Source of the DNA: Icerya purchasi
Taxonomy: Eukaryota; Arthropoda; Insecta; Hemiptera; Monophlebidae
Length of the DNA stretch: 64,000 bases
Reading direction: 5' to 3'
Assembly: GCA_039619475.1 (NCBI GenBank)
Contig: CM077116.1
Coordinates: forward strand, 373,192,294 to 373,256,293
The notes under the pieces were generated by a model. It was not told the origin of the DNA, searched no databases, and saw nothing but the letters and a program-made list of their open reading frames with translations. Positions within the stretch are counted from its first letter, which is position 1; each line of letters starts with the position of its first letter. Positions 49,013 through 61,819 of this stretch are shown in pieces. A program made the translations under genes and the position numbers.

Positions 49013-49284
49013 TTGAGCGACAAAAGTCTTGCCGCACTGTAAAAATTTGAGTAAAAGACAGAAAAGCGTTCTAAAAAATTCTAAAAATGTATTTAATATG
49101 CTGAAAATGTATTTAATATACTGAAAATGTAGGAAAAATGTTATACCAGCACAGCCCAAGGGGTACGAGAAACAAAACGTGACTTGTGTAAAATAATGAA
49201 AATAATTGATTATAGAGAACACATCTTAAAACACGACAAAAAAATTATGAATAAGTCAAAGAACAATAAAAACCGTTTGATTTA

Positions 49285-49860
49285 TTATCTCGTATTGTCG
49301 CCTAGAGCCTGAATCACCGCAGCGCATCGTGCTGGAGTCGATTCAGTAAGAGTACGAATAGAGTCCTGCGAAATTGAATCCTGCTCCTCTAAAAGGGCGT
49401 TACCCAGCTGCAAAAATGAATTTGGTGGTAGATTACTACGTTGTCTGAGAATATCCCACAGGTGCTTTATCGAATTGAGGTCCAGACTGCGTGTTGGCCA
49501 ATCCATTGTGGGTATTCCAATTTGCTGCAAAAATGTTTTTGTAGCTTTAGTAAAGTAAGGACGGGCGTTGTCTTGCTGTAGGAGGAATTCTTCGCGTACA
49601 AATGGTGCAAATGGCACAACATGGGTCCGGAGAATGTCAATAATGTAAAAATGAGCGTTTACCGACGGTCGTTGATAAATATGGGTTCAGTTTTGGCATC
49701 GTATTGAATTCCGTCCCACGCCATTTTAGAGGCCCTGAAAAAGTTAACGCGTCAGGCGAAATTTTATTGACTATTTGTGTCGCTGGACTCTCTGACGTCC
49801 GTCTGGTACTTTGCAAAGTAAAACGTGGCTCATCAGTAAAGACAACGCTCGCTCTCACGT
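49285..49860 (-). pseudogene. Tc1/mariner transposase, middle and C-terminal part
   Basis: The minus strand first encodes VVFTDEPRFTL (about 49845-49813), carrying the first catalytic Asp. The frame continues to about 49640, where a one-base shift moves it into 49617-49285. There LLQQDNARPYF carries the second Asp (49572-49570). MDWPTRSLDLNSIKHLWD follows, where the family has PIEHLWD. The spacing from the second Asp to this position is 34 residues, as in DD34E enzymes, but the Glu is Lys, so the enzyme is dead. The N-terminal helix-turn-helix region is absent because the gene is fused to the opposed arm at about 49841-49850. Confidence 0.88.
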
Positions 49861-50145
49861 TGCTAAAGCTATAAAAACATTTTTGCAGCAAGTTGGAATT
49901 CCTACAATGGATTGGTCAGCATGCATGTCTGGACCTCAATCCGATAGATCACTTGTAAGGTATCCTCAGACGACGTATTCGAAGTCGTACTTCACTACCA
50001 AATTCATTGTTGCAGCTGGGTAATGCCCTTTTAGAGGAGCAGGATTCAATTTCGCAGGACTTTATTCGCACTCTTATTGAATCGACTCCAGCACGATGCG
50101 CTGGGGTAATTCAGTCTCGAGGCGGCAATACGAGATAATAAATCA
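49841..50145 (+). pseudogene. Tc1/mariner transposase C-terminal half, opposed copy
   Basis: The plus strand encodes DNARSHVAKAIKTFLQQVGI and PTMDWSACMSG before the frame breaks. Further on are LGNALLEEQDSISQD- and ESTPARCAG-type segments in other frames, ending with a stop at about 50136-50138. It mirrors 49285-49571 base for base with substitutions and is clearly an inverted duplicate, not a separate gene. Confidence 0.82.
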
Positions 50146-50410
50146 AACGGTTTTTATTGTTCTTTGACTTATTCATAATTTTTTTGTCGTGTTTTAAGAT
50201 GTGTTCTCTATAATCAATTATTTTCATTATTTTACACAAGTCACGTTTTGTTTCTCGTACCCCTTGGGCTGTGCTGGTATAACATTTTTCCTACATTTTT
50301 AGTATATTAAATACATTTTCAGCATATTAAATACATTTTTAGAACTTTTTAGAACGTTTTTCTGTCTTTTACTCAAATTTTTACAGTGCGGCAAGACTTT
50401 TGTCACGCAG

Positions 50411-50424
50411 TATACATATATATA

Positions 50425-50478
<54 letters not shown>

Positions 50479-50484
50479 ATAAAG
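50411..50484. repeat. (TA)n tract, right flank of mariner
   Basis: TA repeats with CATATACATA and GTATG interruptions, continuing the microsatellite on the far side of the mariner copy. Confidence 0.9.
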
Positions 50485-52684
50485 GATGTCAAACTTTTAA
50501 TAATAGTTCCTTTAGAAAATACATTTTTCCACTTTTTCTTTTAGCCACGAGATTAGCTCGCTGACTGGGATGCCCAACATCTCTTTTGATTTTATCGTTT
50601 TGCAGTGGTTTTTCCGAGTAGCTGAGAGATTTTTGCTTATTAACTCGATAAGTAATTATATTACGACGCGTGTATTAAAATATAATAGTTGAAATATCAA
50701 AATAATAACTTAATTATTAACTCTTATGTTGGTCGCAATCTCCTTAATTTCAACTTCTGCTTTGGAGCTTTCCTTTAACTATTCAAACTAGTAGTACATT
50801 TCACTTTGTCAATTTTTTCAAATCCGTAAAACAACACTTCATCTTTTTATTTGAAAACAGACTTTTTTCGTTTTATGGAGAAACGTAATTTCGAAAAAAA
50901 ATAAAACGTCAATCGATGGTTTTTACTAACGATCGTCTGTAGTAATTAAAAATGAACTGATCTTTAAACGTCGTTCAAATGAACTTTATTCGATTGAACG
51001 ATAAATTACATTTAAAAAGCGTATTCCGGCAGAATTCAATCTCTTTTTCCATTTTTGCGCATTAAACACTAAGTTTCGTTCTTATTTATAATCGTTTCGC
51101 GCTCATTTGTAAAAATATCGATGTTTTTGCTCCTAACTTTAAGAGAAACTATAAATTTCAAATGCGAACTAATTTAACCGCGTATTCCTCCTTATCCGTG
51201 AGGTTACGGTCATATTCACTTTTTTATATTAACGTTTAGTTCTTTGTTGTTATATCATTATTAAGACGCCTTCTGGTATGTGTGCGGAAAATTGTAACTG
51301 TCATATTTTGTTATCTAGTCTAATAAATACAATCGATTTGAACACGCGTGTTTATTTTCCGAGAAAAATATTTAATTGAACCTCTGGTCTAAAAGGAATT
51401 TCGCCAGAGAACGAGTTTCGTTTTAATGTCGTCAACTGCAAGCGGTACAGTATTCCACAAACCCTAGTTTCCCGATGGATGTCACGTAAGAAAAAAAAAC
51501 GTTATTCGTAGCTCTGGGACACCGAAAAAAGCGTCATAGCCATTTTCTAAAAATGCCAACGAAACTAATTTAGACGTCAAATTTTGTCGAAATTCAGGAC
51601 ACAAAACCTTTTCGAGGTTAATTCATTTACGAGATTCACTATTTTTGGAAGAACGAATTCTTTTAAAGAACACGCGGAGGTAGCTTAAATTATGACTTTT
51701 GAAAATACCGCTTTAATGGGAAAAAAAAAGGATAACACTCGGAACAAAGCAATCTTTTAGTGGACCGAAAAGGTTGAAAGTAATTTTGCAGGCGTTACGA
51801 GACATTTTTGATTCTTACTTAACTTTAGAGTACCTTAACGGGCACTTTCTAATTTTCAATAGACTTTACTAGCTTCTTTCCCGTGACATTAATTTATTGA
51901 AATCATTTTTTTTTTTTTATTCTTTTTCAAAAACCGAATTACTTAGGTACCACCAAGCTAAAGTTCCTTTTTGGTTGGCGAAAAACACTGAACCGACAAA
52001 GCATATAATTGTTTAAAATATTGGATGCTGAATTTTAAACGTTAATAAAAAACAATGTATGTACGCCGTTATTGTAATCAAAAGTCATAAAATATTTATA
52101 AACTGCTTGTAACGAGTAGATTTTATGGAGAACTCTCAGGGTGGTAAAAATGAAACACTTCCAGAAGAAACGAAATAATATACGCAACGATATTCAGAAG
52201 GATAGCGGATTTAAAGCGAGTAAAAATTTAACGCTTTTAATATGAAAATTTGAAATTAAAAAATGCTTAAATCTTAAGAAAATAAAAAAACATCCGTTAC
52301 GAAAAAAAATCTGGCAATAAATAATACATGTACTTGAGAATGTACAAAGTAAATTTAAGGAATATAGGAACTTTTCATCCGATGAACTAAATAATTACAT
52401 TTATAACTCTGTGCACATATAGACATGATTAAAACTAGATATGTACATTGATCGTGGTAAGATTTGTTTTGTTTTTTTTTTTTTTTTTAAGTCGATTTCA
52501 ATGAATATTTAACAGAGAAATTTAACGTTTCTCAGACATCGCGACTTTCTTGGATAAGCTGATTCACCTTACTTTTGTTGGGATTAATTTTAGTTTTTCA
52601 CCCGATATGCGAAATAAATTCCTAAGTGAAACATTCTATTCGTTCGTTAACTCGATTACGAACGTCGAGACTATCTATTTATAC
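50485..52684. other. no supported gene
   Basis: AT-rich, with a T-run near 52469-52487. No readable frame or repeat. Confidence 0.55.
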
Positions 52685-52905
52685 AGTCTAGCTGTACAGA
52701 ACAGGTAGAGTTCTTGGCAATTGTTTGTATGCAGTACTAATGTGTACACGCGCAAAAGATTACACTCGGAACTGATTAATAATAATTTTATTTATCGATA
52801 TACAAATGCATCCCGTGTGTGTCTGCTGTGTACTAACTAGCGCGCATATTATACGTGGTGGAGTGCAACTGCCTTCCACGTGATTATTAGCGAGTAACAA
52901 TAACA
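52685..52905 (-). repeat. tRNA-derived SINE, head-less copy
   Basis: The minus strand matches the body of the SINE at 58871-59268: CTCGCTAATAAT.ACGTGGAA, ATATGCGCGCTAG, CAGTTCCGA and GCGCGTGTACAC appear in the same order. The tRNA-like head is missing beyond 52905. Confidence 0.75.
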
Positions 52906-53329
52906 TGATTAGACTTTTACTGATATATCGTCACAGCATATAACTTAGTATTTTTTAAAAATTCGAAGGGAATGAAAACCATCCCTTCCAGCAATACGGT
53001 TTTGAGCAAAAAAAATTGTTTACTTTTTTTTTTTTTTTTTTTGCGGCATCGATAATTTCTTCAATACTAGATAATTCTAAATCATTCTAAGACACTGTCA
53101 TTTGTCTATTTTCGATATAAACCACTTCTCAATTATTCGCAGTTAACACTTAAGGCACTACTAATCCGTTCACATCAGAGCAAAAACTTTGCTGAAATTG
53201 AAAAACCGAGGCAACAAGTGTGAGCGTTTTCTCTCACTCGAGAAACATAATTATTTGCATTAATGTTTATGGTTGACGCGCCCAAATATTAAAAAGATAA
53301 TAATAATAATAATAGTATGTATGTACACA

Positions 53330-54610
53330 CAGTAGCCTCCCGATTACCCGACTTCCGATTATCCGATTTTCAGTTTAACCGAGCAAAAAAATGCATCCGA
53401 TTTTTCTGGTTTAACCGATGCAAAAAAGAAGCCGGTTAATTGTTTTTTATCCGATTTAATCGTTATTTTTCTACTTAACTATGGAAAAACGATTGTGAAC
53501 GTTTAATGCTGACGAGGCGGGACTGAATTATAAGATCCTACCTGATAAAACGCTGGCATCGAAAGCTGAGAAGGAAGCTCCTGGAGCGAAAATGTCTAAA
53601 GAACATTTTAATGATAATTGGTAAATCTGCCAGACTGTGAGCATTGCAGCATATGGATTTCAACACATTACCGATACTCTACAAAAATCAAAAGTCTGCA
53701 TGGATGGATGTTCAAGACTTGGTTTTTTCAACAATTTGTACCACTCGTCAAGAAATTTTTGAAAAAGAGTGGCCTTCCTCAAAAAGTTATTTTACTGATC
53801 GACAATGCGCTGTCACATTTCCTTCAATCACTCGTTAAGAAGCTAAGGAATTACGGTTGTGTTTTTACCACCAAACACAACGAGTATTATTCAGTCAATG
53901 GACCGGGGAAGTATTGCTTCGTACGGCTTGAAAAAAATCAATCAACATGAAAGACGTCGTTTTCTGGACAGCTGATACGTGCAATGCAATTACTGTGTAT
54001 CTTGCCTTCGAAAAGCATGTGGTGTCTTCTTCTGGATATCAGTTACGAAGGATGAACCAATCGAAAAAGACTAAAATCGGAGAAATTTTCAAAAAAAATA
54101 CCCGCTATAGTGACGTTACTTCTGATGACATTGAGAAACGAGTCACCAAAGATGAGCCTGAATTAACGACGAGTGACCAAGAAATCGTGGCGTCCGTATT
54201 ATCTCAAGAGAACACAGTTCATTGGAAGATGTTCAAGAAGAAAATGAGTGGAAAATTTTACCCGATCAAGCACGTATTCTGGTTTACAAACATCGTTGGA
54301 CTTCACTGAAAGGCAGAACAATGCATGAAGTTTTAATTTTGCAGAAGTGGAGAGAGACGTTGCCACTCTTCAACGATTTTCATCGAAAAAACAAACCGTT
54401 TTAACGGATTTTTTTGAGAAGAAGTAATTTGTTATGTTCTTATTGTTCGTATAATTTTGTTTTTTTTTAAGAATAAACGTTATTTTATAGGTAATTCTCT
54501 ATCATGGGTACACTTTCTTCTTTAAAAAAATATGACTTCGGTTTAACCGACTTTTTCTGGTATCCGAGTTTCCTCGTCCCGATTAACTCTCGGTTAATCG
54601 AGAGGCTACT
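53330..54610 (+). mobile_element. pogo/Tigger-like DNA transposon, internally deleted
   Basis: The left end reads AGTAGCCTCCCGATTACCCG; the right end in reverse reads AGTAGCCTCTCGATTAACCG. GGTTTAACCGA-type blocks recur inside both ends, as in Tigger-type elements. The flanking bases (CA left, TA right) are consistent with a decayed TA duplication. The 1.28-kb length is about half that of a full element, because the DNA-binding N-terminal part of the gene is gone. Confidence 0.82.
53495..54405 (+). pseudogene. pogo/Tigger (Jerky-like) DDE transposase remnant
   Basis: The frame begins at FNADEAGLNYKILPDKTL (53502 on), with the first catalytic Asp at 53511-53513, followed by ASKAEKEAPGAKMSKEH. 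After a frame change, 53618-53950 gives FVPLVKKFLKKSG and VILLIDNALSHF, with the second Asp at 53801-53803. A further shift gives LPPNTTSIIQSMDRGSIA with the third acidic residue at about 53901. Downstream, 53947-54309 has KDVVFWTADTCNAIT, the tail region of this family. The order ADE.GL, LIDNA..H, IQ.MD is typical of pogo/Tigger/Jerky DDE enzymes. The centromere-protein-B-like helix-turn-helix N-terminus is missing, and at least three frame breaks kill the gene. Confidence 0.85.
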
Positions 54611-56779
54611 ATATATATATATATGTATAATATAACCCTTTTTCCGTAGATTTGGGATGTTGTGAACTTCCGTTTTATATTGTCTTTTTATAATGTAATA
54701 TTTTATATTGATAGTTTTTTCCTTTTTAAGTACGAATTATTATTATTACTTTTTCTTTTTCCAATTTTCGAAACATTTGCACCAATAAAATTTTATCGCA
54801 CCGCGACTGAAAGAAATTATATTAAAATTTTTTTCTTTCAAATTACGAAATAATGTACGACAAAAAATGTATAATGGCAAAACAAATTAACGGTAATTTC
54901 TCAACAAAAAATAAATACAATTAAAAATGCAACAGTTATATATGAACTTGACTTTATAATAATATAAATTTGAATGAAAATGTTAAAAAGGTTCGATATT
55001 TCTTCTGCTTTTCTTCCTTCTTACAATTGCAAAATGACTAGCGCAATATGCTCTCCGCAAATTTTGGCATATAACATTGTTGCAGTTTAAACAACTGAGC
55101 TTGCAGTATATCGGTTCTTTGTTCTAAGGCAAAAATAACATTTCTCATACATTAGAACGCGTCGGCCAAATTAAAGTTATTCTTAATTGCCCACTGTAGC
55201 GTGGAATGTGGAATGTGAAATGTGCTTTTTTTTTGTTTGCAGCGAATTCGCGGAGCAAAAAATTCTACTAGTTTGTGATCAAATTAGCGAATTATTTTTA
55301 TTTTTTGTAATCCCTGTTTTATACTTTTTAGTTTATTTTTAAATATAGATGTGCAATTTACTCTTGTGTTCAATTAAATTTTTGCGTATTCTCACATTTT
55401 ATTTTATATTTAAATGCTAAATGTAATTTTCTGCTTGTCGTATAAAAATTCATAATTTCTAACCAATTAATTCCCTAATTTTTAATCATTTATAAATTAA
55501 AACTAATAAATAATATAATTTAAAATAAATTAAGTTAGGGTAGATGAGTAATTTAAATAGCGTAAAACATAATTAAATGTTTAAATTTGAAAAATTATAT
55601 TAAAAAAATACTTAAACGCTTGAATCTTTTTTCTTCAAAAAACTCGCTCAGCCCCGAGCGAGGGAACTATTTTTCCGCACTCGTTGCTTTCGACTATTTC
55701 GACTATTTCTCTCTACAGTCTGCAGTGCTGTATTTAAAAACGTGTGTACGACGATCGATTTTTAAAAAACACATTACACATTTCACATTCTTCATCACTG
55801 TGATAGGCAACACGTCCTAGCCTGTTATGCAGCGCATTATGCCTGTAAGCTTGAAAATCAGAAGTTCACGGCTTTTTTCGTTCTCTCCCTGGTATATATA
55901 CCTCTCTACACCTAATGTGAAACTGAATATCGATTATACTAAAGAAATCTGGAAAAATAAAAGCGGATCATGGCAAAGATAGGAGAAAGAAACTGGCCCC
56001 AAATATTCTCTTCAGATCCACTAAGTCCGTAGGTACGCTGTGAAAAGCTTAACTTCACAATCCATAATACCCTTATTAAGGATTTGGGACTTACTTTATT
56101 TATTCGAATTTTTTGTAACGTTACTAAATATTGAACTCATGTGTAATCGCAGTTCTAAATATTCTCAAATAATTTCGCCCCGTACAACTTTCACAGTCAT
56201 TAAATATGTAAATATTGCAAGCATTTAAATATCCGGTGGTGTAATTTTAAAAAATTTCACTTCGGCCGCTTATTTGTTTTTTGCTCTCATCTACACCTCC
56301 TTTAGTGTCATATTATAAAATGTAATAATGTCTGATTTATATAATGTTTCAATAGAATCACCGGAACATATCTTCGTTTTCGTGCATGGAAGAAATAAGT
56401 ACAAGATTCTGTTTTCGTTTTTCTATTCCGGTTTATGCGAAACAGGTTGCATACCTTCAAGCACCGAGGAACATGGTCTCTCGCTTAAAAACTGCGACAA
56501 AATTAGTGGTTTATTTTTCCTTAATGTAAATCTTATAATCATTTGTCTCGTAGTGAGTCGGTAGAAGTCCGGATCGACGCGAATTAATTATTTCGGTTAT
56601 ATTTCGTCCCTTTTTTTTTATTGGTTTAACCGTTCGTTTTACCACTTCATCAGCAAGTCCATAAGAGTTATCTGCCTGTACATTTAACGTGTAAAAGGTT
56701 ATCAGAGCCAAGCAATATACTTCGTTGGCATATCTATTATTCCTCAATCTCTCGACTGGTGGTCAATCATCTGAAAAGT
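54611..56779. other. no supported gene
   Basis: AT-rich, with a short (TA)n at 54610-54624. A GC-richer patch at 55830-56035 (GGATCATGGCAAAGATAGG) is unassigned. Frames at 56040-56747 show no motif. Confidence 0.5.
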
Positions 56780-59420
56780 ACACGTTACTTGTAATCTCTC
56801 TGCTTTTAAGCATACTATCTCTAGCTCTGACCTTCTCTTTTATTAGTTGGTCATCTTTGTATCTTCATTTGAGACCTTTACTTTTACCAAGGTCTTCGCC
56901 GCCGTGTGGTCTTTTGCCATTTACTAGTCCTTCAATTATCTCTATTAATTATTTATCTGTTATTATAATATGTTTTATCCAATTGCTTTCGTCTTACAAT
57001 ATTCATTAGAAACAGCCATTAATGTTCTCGAGGACACAAGTGTATTTTTAATTTGTCTGACCGTTTAAGTGTTTGCATTTTTCTACCAAATGCGTCTCTA
57101 ATTGTTTCTGTCTTGTTTCATTTATAGTCCAGTTTCTGCGCCATATAGCACACCGCAAACAGATGCTTTTATTAATCGTTTCCGTAGTTTTGCATTTACA
57201 TTTTTAAATGTCAGCAATGATTTCTTTTCAATGAAGGCTGCTTTCACCTGCGCTATCCTAGACACCTTATTTCCTGATCGCACCTTCCATCTTCTGTTAT
57301 TATTGATCCCGTGGTATTTGTGTTGTTTTATAATATAGTCTAGTATTTCTTCGTCTAATTTTATTTTTACTTCCTTATAATTTTCTATTTTACTGTATTA
57401 TCCCCTAATTACGGGTTTATTTTTATTCATTGCCATATAAATAGCGTTTAAGAGTCAAGCTTAATTTAATCAATGCACTGCATAAGGCTTTTTCGATATC
57501 CGCAAATCTAAAGAATTTTATTTTCATTCTGCCTATATTGATTCCGTTATTACTCGTATAATAAGTAAAAGCAAAAAACACACTACTATAAACAATTAAT
57601 TAATATTTATTTACGCGAAAGACCTTCATGATCACGGGAGTTATTATATTTCTGCTCCCAGTTTAAACGCTCACTATGTACATATAGCTTAAAAAGCCAC
57701 GGCGATAACACTTGCATTCCGGTCTTATTTATTACTTCTATTTCTGAATTTTTACTCGTGATTATTGATTTTTTCGCTTTATATAGCTCTTTTATTATTC
57801 GTCTGTCTCTTTAAGGTCAATGTTTATTCTTGCTAAAGTTTGATCTGAAATGTTCCCTAATCACATTTATCAAATGCCTTCTCTAAGTCTGTCACTGCAA
57901 TGTAGACCGGCTAGTTTATTTCTAATGTTTTCTTCGATCACCATGCAGATCCCTAAAAAAAAAAAAAAAAAAATAGCTTCTCTGGTTCCTCGTTTTGATC
58001 TAAAATCATCTTACTCTTTGCTTAATTCATTCTTTTATGTTTTATGTTTTATTTAGATGCAATGTGATAATAAGCTTATCAAGCGCGATGTTCTTTACAT
58101 TTAGTTGCGCCATTCCTTCTCGGTATCGTCATACTAGTTTGTTTTTCTTAAATAGCCTCCGGTGGTATTTCTACCGTTTTTATACATATCTGAGATTAAT
58201 TCGTGCATGTATGTTTGTGCGTCCCTCTCTAACGCGGTTAAAAGTTCGCTGCGTATGTTATTGTAGCCTGCTGCTTTTGGCTTTTTTAGTAGGTTCGTGG
58301 CCGATATTTCATGTTCTTATCCATTTCCTTATATCTAGACATCTTTTATCGCCATCTCTGAGTTATATCTTCCTCCTCTATTAATTTTTTCCCATTTGCA
58401 TTTTAGTACCATTTGTTATGTTCTCATAATCTTTGAAGTATGTTCTAATAATCTGCGTGCATTTTCTATGTTATCCTTTTTAGAATTTGCTTCTATTTCG
58501 GTGCACATCGAGTATCGAGATGTTTTATTTTAGCTTCTTTGTTTATCATGTTCCTGTATTTTTTGTACACAGTTCTTCTTTGTATTCAAACTTTTGTATT
58601 TCCTTCTTTGCTCCATTAATTTCAATACTCATTATTGACATTTTTGCATCGTTTATTATTATTTCCTTCGTGTTGCTCCTTCTCGATTTTGCATTTACAT
58701 TGTTTCGTTAGTTCATTGTTTCTAGGTTATTTTTAATTTGTCCTTGATATTTGAATTTTATTTCATTATTTTTCAGTTTTTGTGCGTTCCGTTTTATCCT
58801 GTTCTTTTTTTTTTTTTTTTGAATTCAAATTTTTATGTTGTAATATTGATGGCCATTATTACACTAGATTCTTCTTCTTCTTCTTCTTCTTCTTATAGTA
58901 CCATACTTAATTCCTGAGCCCCGGCGACTACCTATTCGTACATTTTTAGCTGTACAGACACAGGCATAGTGTACTAGGCAATTTTAATATGCAACGCGAG
59001 TGTACACACGCGCAAGACTTTATTCGGAACTGATCGTAGGTCGCTTGTTATCGCGCTACGAGTGCAGCCCGGTGGTATGTCTGCCGTGTACTGACCTAGC
59101 GCGCATATGGTGTTGTACGTGGTGGTGGTTTACCATTGCCTTCCACGTAATTATTAGCGAGTATTTTAATTTAATTCTTTGTAATAAGTTCTGTCGTCGC
59201 CCGGGATCGAATCCATGACTTCCGTAACAGAAGCCAAACGCTCTAGCAACTAGGCTATCGCGACGACGTACACTAGATTACAGTCACTATTTATATCTGA
59301 TCTCGGGTATGTTTTGCATTGTTTAATTTGATTCCCGCATCTGTTTCTGATTATGATATAATCTATTTGATATCTCGCTTGATCACCGGGCACTGTGCAT
59401 ACTGTTCTGGGTGGTGGACA
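56780..59420 (-). pseudogene. RTE-like LINE ORF2, interrupted by a SINE
   Basis: Read on the minus strand from the right, the end of an endonuclease appears first: TVPGDQARYQIDYIII, then CKTYPRSDINSD (about 59405-59285). The frame resumes left of the SINE at about 58860. Reverse transcriptase motif A, VTDLEKAFDKCD, lies at about 57905-57865. Motif B, TGMQVLSPWLFKLYVHS, lies at about 57726-57676. A FADD-type box, KFFRFADIEKAL, lies at about 57515-57480, with the second Asp lost. The basic C-terminal block IEGLVNGKRPHGG is at about 56935-56897. Numerous stops and shifts make it inactive. The order endonuclease, RT, basic tail fits an RTE/R4-like LINE. It is missing its 5' end. Confidence 0.78.
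58871..59268 (-). repeat. full-length tRNA-derived SINE with 11-bp target duplication
   Basis: TACACTAGATT lies at 58860-58870 and again at 59269-59279. Between them, on the minus strand, the element starts with a tRNA-like head. The A box TAGCCTAGTTG is at 59257-59247 and the B box GGATTCGATCC at 59214-59204, spaced as in a tRNA and so forming an RNA polymerase III promoter. A unique body of about 300 bp follows, and a (GAA)n tail at 58897-58871. Length is 398 bp. It has inserted into the LINE at 56780-59420, whose coding sequence continues on both sides. Shorter copies of the body are at 52685-52905 and 32200-32345. Without a protein it would have relied on a LINE for mobility. Confidence 0.93.
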
Positions 59421-61289
59421 AGTACATTAAAAAACAATAAATCGGCAATTTAAAAAAGTTTTGATCAACCATTTCATGGTTTCTTCATCTCTTTTCAAAA
59501 TTTTAAAATTACTATTTCAACATAATTCAGTTTTGGGAATACCGCGCCTTGGCGACATTAGCTGACATGCACTGTGGAAATCGTACAATCATTCGTTCGA
59601 TCTTTCGTTAGGAGCGTCAAACACACCGTTATTCCTTTATGTATCTCCACTCGAACTCGATATCCGTTTTAGCACTTTGCCTGTAGCATAGTGAATGACA
59701 CCTTTTCCCCGCAATAGAAATCCTGCAATCATATAAACGATACGTTATTTGGATTTCTCCGCATTTACATTTCGGGCAAGGGATCATTTTTCACTTGTTC
59801 ATCATATACACCTATGCATACCCCCTTGTCCGTTGCAAATTCTATTTATTCTGTACCAGTAGCAACGCGACAGATCCATACCAGAGGGGGTTCCATTAAG
59901 TGAGCACATCGGAAAGAAATTGTTTTATAGAGAAATGTACACTTGTTATAAGACTATTTGCTTATTTTTGTATCGTAAATTACGGTTTACAGATTTATAT
60001 AGTGTGTAGAAAGATAAACATTTTTTATGTTAACGATTGACAACGCCGCAGAGTTCAATCGCAGTGAGCAAGGAGAGAAATCTCCTTCAAAGTCGATAAG
60101 CGAAGTAAGCGGAGGGAGTTTTTCTAAATATCTACTCTAGTAAATATTGTGTGAAAAATTAAACCAAAATTATAATTATAATGCGATTGTACGATAACTT
60201 GGGAAAAATTTACAAGTAAAATTGGGTATATACATATATATTTTTTATACATATATTTAATGAATAAAAAAATATATCAGACGAAGTTTCATATTTTTTT
60301 TATGACAATTTTTGGGCGAATTTATCATAAAACGTTTTTTCTTTCCATACTTCTTTCATATCTGTTTGCTAATAAAATCGTCACTGATTAGCTAGTGTAC
60401 AGGTTTTATCTAACTTTTTTGTTACAATAGGTAATACCGATTCTACTCTTGCGCTATTAAAATATTTTTTCAGACTATTTGATTATTTAGAAGATTTCTT
60501 TATGTATAATCTTTCAGTTGATGCTTTCCGATATTGCATTCGGATCTTTTTTTTTTACGAGTAATGGCTTATAGTACTCGATGTTGATATATCATCTCGG
60601 TTGGATATAGATGTCTGTTATAAATTCTGCCATAGGATACCTATTTTCGCCACCCCGAAAACTGATATGTATGAATCTTTGGAAAAAGTATTTCATTTTT
60701 AACCCCATTCAGGTCAATTATTTTGCTTATATAATTCGCGATCAATTGTTTTTTCATTGCTATCTGACAGGTGAATTTATTTTCTATTATTTCTAAATAT
60801 TTATACAAGTCGTTTCATTGATGTTAAACAGTTTTGGTTTTTTTTGTTTTTTTCCTGATGTTTTATACCTGTTTTGTTGTTTTTTATTACCTTGTGTATA
60901 GACTAAATAACTTATCAGTCCCAATTTCACCTTTTTTTTCGGAAGATTTATTGTTATCCTTAAAAAATTATTAGTGCTACTATTTTTGTTTCGTAAGATG
61001 CGTGGAAGTGTGTTAAATTGTATGCTTTTTACCGTATTTTATTTCAAAACTAGAATTAAATAAATTCCTTAAACGCAAAAACTATAACGGCCTGGTAAAC
61101 GCTACTTTTAATTTTTGTTTTTATTTTGATATAATCATTGCGCTACAATACTTTTTAATATATCAATTGCCTTGCTATCAGATTTGTATAAATGGAGTAA
61201 TATGAGCGGTGGATTCGAAGGCTGTTTCACTAGCCGTCACCAACGGATGCGTCCTTAGTAGTCTGTAAATACAGGAACTGGCAGTTCCG
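59421..61289. other. no supported gene
   Basis: AT-rich. No LINE or transposon motif was read here, and the short frames are not convincing. Confidence 0.5.
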
Positions 61290-61640
61290 CTAATCCGAAC
61301 CCCAATTCCTGTCCCGGAGCCGAAAATTCACACCAGACCGGTAATCCGAACACAAAATTCACCCAAATTCATGTCCAGGTGGTCAAAATTCACCCAAGTT
61401 TCCCCCGATTCCTCCGAGTTTCCCCCGCAGGTTCCCGCTCATTTCCGATAAACCGAACGTCCAAACAGTGTCCAGAGGTCAATAAACTGTCCAAAGTGTT
61501 ATTCGGGGGCGCAAGTAACCCCAATTAGTGTCCAGGTGCTGAAAGTTCCCCCAAGTTCCCCAAATTTCTCCGAAATTCCCACGTACGCGTCACACTCGTC
61601 TCCGATAAACCGAACCGATTATTAATTAACATAAGTATAA
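61290..61640. repeat. imperfect tandem duplication, period ~157 bp
   Basis: TGTCCAGGTG at 61372 and 61529, CCCAAGTT blocks after each, and TCCGATAAACCGAAC near the end of each unit. A weaker third copy may start near 61290 (CTAATCCGAACCCC). C-rich on the plus strand and unlike the surrounding AT-rich DNA. Confidence 0.75.
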
Positions 61641-61819
61641 TAATTAATGTCCGAAAGTAACCCAAGTCTCCGCTGACCCCGCCAGTCCTGCTATGGTACT
61701 GCAATTTTTTTTCAAAATTCAGGGCCTAAGTATGAAAATTCCAAAATTTAACCCCAATATATTATTTAAAGCGTAAATCTAACCCAACACCTCCGTTACA
61801 CCTCTCACACGTATATTTC

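Larger units (their letters stand above)
49013..50410. mobile_element. Tc1/mariner element rearranged into a palindrome
   Basis: Both ends carry GACAAAAGTCTTGCCGCACT and are flanked by TA, the Tc1/mariner target. Left-arm bases 49013-49571 and right-arm bases 49841-50410 are reverse complements for about 560 bp, far beyond normal terminal repeats. Each arm holds the 3' half of the transposase gene plus the 3' terminus. The 270-bp centre holds the middle of the gene on the minus strand. The true 5' end is missing. The arms remain similar, so the rearrangement is not very old. The element sits inside (TA)n. Confidence 0.92.

Noticed and set aside
58037..58711. Plus-strand hydrophobic frames
   Set aside because: They lie antisense to the minus-strand LINE between its endonuclease and reverse transcriptase motifs.
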